DNA of 64,000 nucleotides. Source: Pedobacter sp014947265. Lineage in GTDB: Bacteria > Bacteroidota > Bacteroidia > Sphingobacteriales > Sphingobacteriaceae. The stretch is from NCBI RefSeq assembly GCF_014947265.1, contig NZ_JADCNK010000004.1, positions 248,001 to 312,000 of the forward strand, given 5' to 3'. This document shows, in pieces, positions 58,724 through 64,000 of this stretch. The notes beneath the pieces are model-generated. The model did no database searches. It saw only the letters and a list, made by a program, of their open reading frames with translations, and had not been told where the DNA came from. The stretch's first letter is position 1; every line of letters starts with the position of its first letter. A program made the position numbers and the translations under genes.

Positions 58724-61711
58724 ATGAAAAAAATTTACAAACTGATTTACTTTACTGAGGTACGCAGGCTGCAGGGTGTATTGATTATGCTAATGCTTTT
58801 CTCCATAAATGTAATGGCGCAAAATACCCGGAACATCAGCGGTAGGGTTGTTGATGAAACCAACCAGCCGATTCCTGGTGTAACGATAAGAATAAAAGGT
58901 TCAACAGGCGGAACTTCTACAGATCCTGATGGAAACTATACCCTATCAGTAAAATCATCAAACGTTTTAGTTTTTTCCATGTTGGGTAGCATCTCAAAGG
59001 AAGTGCCTGTTGGCAATCAAACACGGATTAACGTAACGCTTATGCCAGACAATCAAACTTTGAAAGATGTTGTGGTAATCGGTTATGGCACAGCGAATAA
59101 AAAAGATGTAACCGGTTCAGTAACCTCCATTAAGTCTGAAGAGTTTAATCAGGGTGTAATGGTAAATCCCGCCCAATTACTTCAAGGAAAGGTTGCCGGT
59201 TTAAATGTAACCAAAAGTGGTGATCCAAATGCTAAGCCATCAATTACACTTCGTGGGCCTTCGTCATTTAGAGAAGGAGCAGCACAGGAGCCTTTTTATG
59301 TTATCGATGGTGTTCCGGGAGCATCAATTGATTTATTGGCCCCTGCCGATATTGAAAGTATAGATATCTTAAAGGATGCATCTTCAACGGCAATTTATGG
59401 TTCGCGGGCATCAAATGGTGTAATTATGGTAACCACAAAAAGATCTAAAAATGGACAGGCACGCCTTTCATACAATGGTTATGCTGCGGTAGAAAAGGTT
59501 TCCAAGAAATATGATATGCTATCTGCACCAGAGCTAAGGCAGTACCTTGCAGATAATAAACAGACTTTAAACCCGATTGATGATGATGGTTCTGATACCA
59601 ACTGGCAATCGTTATTGGAGAGAACAGGCTTTTCACAAAATCATAATGTTTCTTTCGGTGGTTCTGGTCAGGCATCAGATTATGGCGCCAGTGTAAATTA
59701 CCTGGATAACAAAGGAATATTAAAAAACAGTTCTTTAAAGCGGACTATTGTAAGAGCATACATAAACCAGAAATTCTTTAACGATAGGTTAAAACTGGGT
59801 TTAACGGTTACCAATAGCAATTCAAAAAGCTCAGATATTTATCAATCGCAGGCTTTACCCAACATGTTGTTTTATTTGCCAACGGTAAGTCCTTTTAATA
59901 CCGATGGATCTTATAAGGAAAATTATAATCGTACCGGAAGTGGTACCCGTAATCCTTTATCCATTGTAGATAATAATGTTATCAACAACCTGAACAATAA
60001 AACACTGATTAATGGAATGGCGCAGGTGAATATTCTTGATGGCCTGAAGTTCACAGCCAGTGCTTCTTCGCAAAGGGATCAGAATAATTACAGCACTTAC
60101 CTGAACAGTCAATCGGGATTAGCCAGAGGCGCTAACGGACAAGCGCAGAAGATTGATATTTTAAATAAAAGTGAAGTATTGGAAGGTTATTTTAACTATG
60201 ATAAAACCTTTGGCAAACACAGTTTAAAATTGCTTGCAGGTTATTCATGGCAGGAGGATAGAACCAATGATGGATTTGGCGTAACCACACAGAATTTCTC
60301 AAATGATAATTTAAGTTACAATAATCTATTTCTTTCAAATCCAACTGCACTTTCTCAGATACTTTTCAATGATGCTCCTATTTCTACCATAAGATTTATC
60401 TCCTATTATGGAAGGGCACAATACAACTACAATGAAAAATATTTATTACAGGCATCTTTAAGAAATGATGGTTCTTCTGCTATTGGAATAAATAATCGCT
60501 GGGGCTTATTTCCTGCGGTTTCTGCCGGATGGAGAATCATTGGCGAGGATTTTATGAAAGCTGTTCCGGTAGTGAGTGATTTAAAACTACGTGCAGGTTA
60601 TGGTGTTTCGGGTAACAGTTTAGGGTTTAATGCCTTTTCTGCACTACTGATTTACGGTACGCCTACCGGAAATAGTAAGTTCTTAAATAATGGCAATATC
60701 AGCAATGCAATTGGGCCGGTAAGAAATCCAAATCCAGATTTGAAATGGGAAAGTACAGCAACCACCAACATTGGTTTAGATTTTGGTTTATTTAAAGATA
60801 GAATTACAGGTTCAGTTGATTTTTATGTGAAGAAAACTTCTGATTTAATTTATGAAAATTACCAGGTTTCAACCACGCAGTTTTTCCTGCCAACCATTCC
60901 TGCCAACGTTGGTAAAATCAAAAATACAGGTGTAGAGTTCTCTTTAAATGCAATTGCGGTTAAAACAGATAACTTCAAATGGACAACCTCTCCAAATATC
61001 GCCCACAATAAAAACGTTGTAGAAACCTTATCTGATGATTTCTATAAAATTGCAGCCATTCAAACGGCTCAGTTGGGTGGTAAAGGCCAGTCAGGAAATT
61101 ACAGCCAGCTGATTCAGCCAGGTTATGCCCTGGGTACCTTCAATTTATGGAACTATGCGGGTAAAAATGCAGCAGGTGTAAGTACCTATGTTAATGCCGC
61201 CGGACAAACCATCGCTACACAACCCTTAACCACTGATGCTAAAATTGCTGGCGATGCACAACCAAAATTAATTTACGGCTGGGCAAATACGTTCAACTAT
61301 AAAAACTGGGATTTAAATTTCCTTGTTCGTGGGGTATTGGGGAATAAAATCTTAAATGCAACAATGGCATCATTAAACAATCCGGCTGATGCCAAGCTGC
61401 AAAATATTCCAAGATTTACTTTAGGCGAATCTTTCAACGATACAAATGCATACCTGATCTCTGATCGTTTTGTGGAAAGTGGTTCATACCTGCGCTTAGA
61501 CAATGCTACAATCGGTTATACCATCAAACCAAAAACACAATCAATTAAAGCCATCAGACTTTATGCTACTGCGAATAATCTTTTCGTGATTACAAACTAT
61601 AGCGGTATTGATCCTGAGATTAATATGGGCGGTGTAACACCAGGTATAGACAATAACAATTATTATCCAAAAACAAGAACCTATAGTTTTGGTGTAAGTG
61701 CATCATTCTAA
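58724..61711 (+). CDS. SusC/RagA-family TonB-dependent receptor
   Basis: Outer-membrane importer of 995 residues without an STN domain. Signal peptide (about 1-32, ending VMAQ), a carboxypeptidase-D-like domain (about 37-115, ISGRVVDETNQPIPGVTIRI), the TonB-box-like VVVIGYGT, then plug (VDGVPGA, DASSTAIYGSRASNGVI) and barrel ending YSFGVSASF. No sigma/FecR pair adjoins it, so control differs from the first SusC. Paired with the SusD 11 bp downstream. Confidence 0.96.
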   Translation: MKKIYKLIYFTEVRRLQGVLIMLMLFSINVMAQNTRNISGRVVDETNQPIPGVTIRIKGSTGGTSTDPDGNYTLSVKSSNVLVFSMLGSISKEVPVGNQTRINVTLMPDNQTLKDVVVIGYGTANKKDVTGSVTSIKSEEFNQGVMVNPAQLLQGKVAGLNVTKSGDPNAKPSITLRGPSSFREGAAQEPFYVIDGVPGASIDLLAPADIESIDILKDASSTAIYGSRASNGVIMVTTKRSKNGQARLSYNGYAAVEKVSKKYDMLSAPELRQYLADNKQTLNPIDDDGSDTNWQSLLERTGFSQNHNVSFGGSGQASDYGASVNYLDNKGILKNSSLKRTIVRAYINQKFFNDRLKLGLTVTNSNSKSSDIYQSQALPNMLFYLPTVSPFNTDGSYKENYNRTGSGTRNPLSIVDNNVINNLNNKTLINGMAQVNILDGLKFTASASSQRDQNNYSTYLNSQSGLARGANGQAQKIDILNKSEVLEGYFNYDKTFGKHSLKLLAGYSWQEDRTNDGFGVTTQNFSNDNLSYNNLFLSNPTALSQILFNDAPISTIRFISYYGRAQYNYNEKYLLQASLRNDGSSAIGINNRWGLFPAVSAGWRIIGEDFMKAVPVVSDLKLRAGYGVSGNSLGFNAFSALLIYGTPTGNSKFLNNGNISNAIGPVRNPNPDLKWESTATTNIGLDFGLFKDRITGSVDFYVKKTSDLIYENYQVSTTQFFLPTIPANVGKIKNTGVEFSLNAIAVKTDNFKWTTSPNIAHNKNVVETLSDDFYKIAAIQTAQLGGKGQSGNYSQLIQPGYALGTFNLWNYAGKNAAGVSTYVNAAGQTIATQPLTTDAKIAGDAQPKLIYGWANTFNYKNWDLNFLVRGVLGNKILNATMASLNNPADAKLQNIPRFTLGESFNDTNAYLISDRFVESGSYLRLDNATIGYTIKPKTQSIKAIRLYATANNLFVITNYSGIDPEINMGGVTPGIDNNNYYPKTRTYSFGVSASF

Positions 61712-61722
61712 AAAATAAGAAA

Positions 61723-63312
61723 ATGAAAAAGTTTATCATCCTGTTTAATATTCTTGCCTGTTTAATGGTTTTCGAATCATGCAGCAAGCTAGATGTCGAT
61801 GTAGAATCGCAATACGTTAAGGAAAATTTTCCCTATACCACTGCAGATTATACGGCACTTTTTGGCACCATGTATTCTAACTTATCATCACAGTACGGCG
61901 TGCCTTATTGGAGAATGCAGGAACTTTCTACCGATGCGGCTATCCTGCCTGCACGTGATGGGAATTTTGATGATGGCGGCCAGTACCGCCAGTTGCATTA
62001 CCATACCTGGACCATTGATCATCCAAATGTTAGGGATATCTGGCAGTGGGGCTTTGGCGGTATTAACAATTGCAACCGCTTAATTAATCTTACTACCGAA
62101 TCAGTTGCATCTGATGCTTCAAAAGCTAAAAGTATAGCTGAAATAAAAGCAATGAGGGCCTTGTATTATTACTTTATGATGGATTTGTATGGAAACGTAC
62201 CCATTATAGATACCTTTCCAGTGAGTACGCCTCCTGGAAATCAAACCCGCGAAAAAGTATTTGAATTTATAGAAAAGGAGCTTTTAGCTGTAGTTGCTCA
62301 ATTACCGGTAAAAGATAACACTAACCGGATTTTGGTTTACGGCAGACCCACACAGGCGATGGTTTATGCCTTATTGGAAAAAATGTATTTAAATGCTGAA
62401 GTATACACTGGAAAAGCGAGATATACTGATGCGGTTACCATGGCCGATAACATTTTGAAAAACAGCAATTATAGTTTGGATGCAAAATATAGCGATATTT
62501 TCGATGTAAATAACGGTCCGCAGATTAATGAAACCATTTTTGCAATTCCTTATGATCAGCAGATTCCTGGTAATCAGATTACAAGGTTTGGTTTTTACCC
62601 TGCTTTAGCAGCAGCTTACGGAATAAACGTAGGTTTTAGTATTTCGATGAGTACTACGCCTGAATATTATAACCGCTTCAATTTGACAAACGATATTCGC
62701 AACAGCTTCTGGTTAATTGGTAAGCAATATGCACCTGATGCAAACCGTAAACCTGATTTAACCAAACCTGTTTATGTTGCAGGAACAACAACGCAAATTG
62801 AGATTACCCCTGACCTTATTCTAAAACCAGGTAAACCAATGGATTTAGGTAATACGGTTGCTGATCAGGCAAAAGGTGTCCGCTCAGTAAAATACTGGCC
62901 AGATCCAAATGCCATTCAGGCCACCAGGTTAAACGGAAACGATATGCCGGTTTTACGTCTTGCCGATGTAATGTTAATGAAAGCCGAAGCCATATTAAGA
63001 GGCGCAACAGCAACTACCGTTAATAGTGAGTTACAAACGCCTTTAGTTTTAGTTAATAAAATAAGAAGCCGTGCTGGTGCTGAAGCCGCAACAACGGTTA
63101 CTTTGAATACTTTACTTGATGAACGCGCACGTGAATTTAGCTGGGAGGCCTGGAGAAGAAACGATCTGATCCGTTTCGGACAATTTGAAACAGAATATCC
63201 TTTACCAAATGATGTTTTAAAAATGAATAAAGATCTTACCAGAAGAATTTATCCGATCCCGGCAAATGAGCTGAAGCTGAATGCAAATTTAAAACAGAAC
63301 CCTGGATACTAA
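61723..63312 (+). CDS. SusD/RagB-family outer-membrane lipoprotein
   Basis: Surface-binding lipoprotein of 529 residues. Lipobox FESC (Cys20). Features: the helical part with WQWGFGGINNCNRLI near 105-119, IKAMRALYYYFMMDLYGNVPI near 140-160, and C-terminal LLDERAREFSWEAWRRNDLIRFGQFE. It binds the ligand of the SusC upstream; a secreted phospholipase C follows 10 bp later, hinting at an inositol-phospholipid or phosphoester-related substrate. Confidence 0.95.
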   Translation: MKKFIILFNILACLMVFESCSKLDVDVESQYVKENFPYTTADYTALFGTMYSNLSSQYGVPYWRMQELSTDAAILPARDGNFDDGGQYRQLHYHTWTIDHPNVRDIWQWGFGGINNCNRLINLTTESVASDASKAKSIAEIKAMRALYYYFMMDLYGNVPIIDTFPVSTPPGNQTREKVFEFIEKELLAVVAQLPVKDNTNRILVYGRPTQAMVYALLEKMYLNAEVYTGKARYTDAVTMADNILKNSNYSLDAKYSDIFDVNNGPQINETIFAIPYDQQIPGNQITRFGFYPALAAAYGINVGFSISMSTTPEYYNRFNLTNDIRNSFWLIGKQYAPDANRKPDLTKPVYVAGTTTQIEITPDLILKPGKPMDLGNTVADQAKGVRSVKYWPDPNAIQATRLNGNDMPVLRLADVMLMKAEAILRGATATTVNSELQTPLVLVNKIRSRAGAEAATTVTLNTLLDERAREFSWEAWRRNDLIRFGQFETEYPLPNDVLKMNKDLTRRIYPIPANELKLNANLKQNPGY

Positions 63313-63322
63313 AATTAAAAAT

Positions 63323-64000
63323 ATGAGACTGATTACCTGTTTTGGTTTATTGCTGGTGCTACCCGCAATTGCCTTAATCACTAAAAAGGACGATTTGCCA
63401 ATCAATCAAATACAGGTTATCGGCTCGCATAATAGTTATAAGCAAGCCATTAATCCTGCGCTGTTCAATGTAATTAAATCACAGGATTCTGCAGCTGCCA
63501 ACAGTCTGGATTATGAACATATCCCTATGCCCGGGCAATTGGATATGGGTTTAAGAAATCTCGAAATTGATGTTTATGCTGATGAGAAAGGTGGTAAATA
63601 CGCCCATCCCAGAGGTTTTGAACAGGTAAAGGGGCAACCTGCATTCGATAAAGACGGTGAAATGAATAAACCTGGATTCAAGGTATTTCATGTTACGGAT
63701 TTAGATTTCAGGTCGTCGGCACTAACTTTTGTGATTGCATTACAGCAATTAAAGAAATGGTCGGATGCTAATCCAAACCACACACCAGTTTTTATTACTT
63801 TAGAAGCTAAAGATGACTCGATAAAGCGTAAAGGATTTACGCAGCCTGAGGCTTTTACAAGTAAAACTTTTGATGAACTGGATGCTGTGATTATTCAAAA
63901 TTTAGGGAAAGAGCATATTTTAAGTCCGGATGATGTAAGAGGCAAATACAAAACTTTGGAAGAGGCTGTACTGGCCAAGAACTGGCCGAAGCTTAGTCAG
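63323..64000 (+). CDS. Ca2+-dependent phosphoinositide phospholipase C, 3' end missing
   Basis: 226 codons run from ATG 63323 to the window edge without a stop. Short signal peptide (MRLITCFGLLLVLPAIALI). Catalytic features of the Ca2+-dependent PI-PLC-C1 group: the first His in QVIGSHNSYK (about residues 30-39), RNLEIDVYAD (about 89-98, metal/acid residues) and KVFHVTDLDFRSS (second His). It would cleave phosphatidylinositol to diacylglycerol and inositol phosphate outside the cell. Directly follows SusD in the same unit. A glycerophosphodiester phosphodiesterase is a lesser alternative. Confidence 0.82.
   Translation, partial: MRLITCFGLLLVLPAIALITKKDDLPINQIQVIGSHNSYKQAINPALFNVIKSQDSAAANSLDYEHIPMPGQLDMGLRNLEIDVYADEKGGKYAHPRGFEQVKGQPAFDKDGEMNKPGFKVFHVTDLDFRSSALTFVIALQQLKKWSDANPNHTPVFITLEAKDDSIKRKGFTQPEAFTSKTFDELDAVIIQNLGKEHILSPDDVRGKYKTLEEAVLAKNWPKLSQ

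Noticed and set aside
1..64000. CRISPR array or prophage
   Set aside because: No regularly spaced identical repeats with unique spacers and no cas, integrase, terminase or capsid genes were seen; ORF6N alone is not evidence of a prophage.

Overview
The window looks like chromosomal DNA of a Sphingobacteriales/Pedobacter-type member of the Bacteroidota. It has AT-rich spacers, two SusC/SusD pairs, FecI/FecR-type sigma and anti-sigma genes, TlpA-like thioredoxins, Bacteroidota-style promoters (TTG near -33, TAnnTTTG near -7), almost no Shine-Dalgarno signals, and many short dispersed palindromes. The assignment rests on gene content and is not a species call.

Layout. 1-6.4 kb: heme synthesis (hemL, cut at the left edge; hemE; a HemJ-like gene), a two-component system, and a toxin/antitoxin-like pair wedged between hemE and the hemJ-like gene. 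6.5-14.8 kb: an outer-membrane protein, an ECF sigma/anti-sigma/barrel trio, a VapBC-like pair, an orphan ABC ATPase, and an AAA/DUF4143 ATPase flanked by an approximate 55-bp direct repeat. 14.9-33.1 kb: a long minus-strand branched-chain amino acid cluster, in transcription order ilvE, O-methyltransferase, ilvD, ORF6N, ilvB, ilvN, VOC, DinB, ilvC, leuC, ABM, leuD, double ABC ATPase, leuB, leuA, ilvA, cupin. 33.4-35.4 kb: atpD-atpC. 35.5-38 kb: RmlD-like reductase, peroxiredoxin, tRNA-Arg, exported chorismate mutase. 38.4-50.2 kb: ECF sigma, FecR, STN-type SusC, SusD, TlpA-like protein, S41 protease, second TlpA-like protein. 50.3-57.8 kb: a minus-strand run of permease, phosphoesterase, MFS, histidine kinase, response regulator and two related exported or membrane proteins. 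58.7-64 kb: SusC, SusD and the start of a Ca2+-dependent phosphoinositide phospholipase C, cut by the right edge.

The most interesting signal is regulatory. Both ilvE and ilvD are preceded by a short, previously unlabelled reading frame packed with Ile/Leu/Val codons, then a strong intrinsic terminator whose 5' arm can pair instead with the last codons of that frame. These look like two classical leader-peptide attenuators in one branched-chain operon. The first also has a promoter candidate and two copies of a 13-bp dyad (AGAATAnTATTCT) 31 bp apart upstream. LeuA appears to lack the C-terminal leucine-binding domain, so attenuation may carry more of the control.

Other signals: direct repeats bracketing the AAA ATPase, a 39-bp near-perfect palindrome inside the ORF6N coding sequence, two related OB-fold-like proteins coupled to a two-component system, and a structured noncoding stretch before the second SusC. 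All calls come from reading the sequence and translations; no database search was run.
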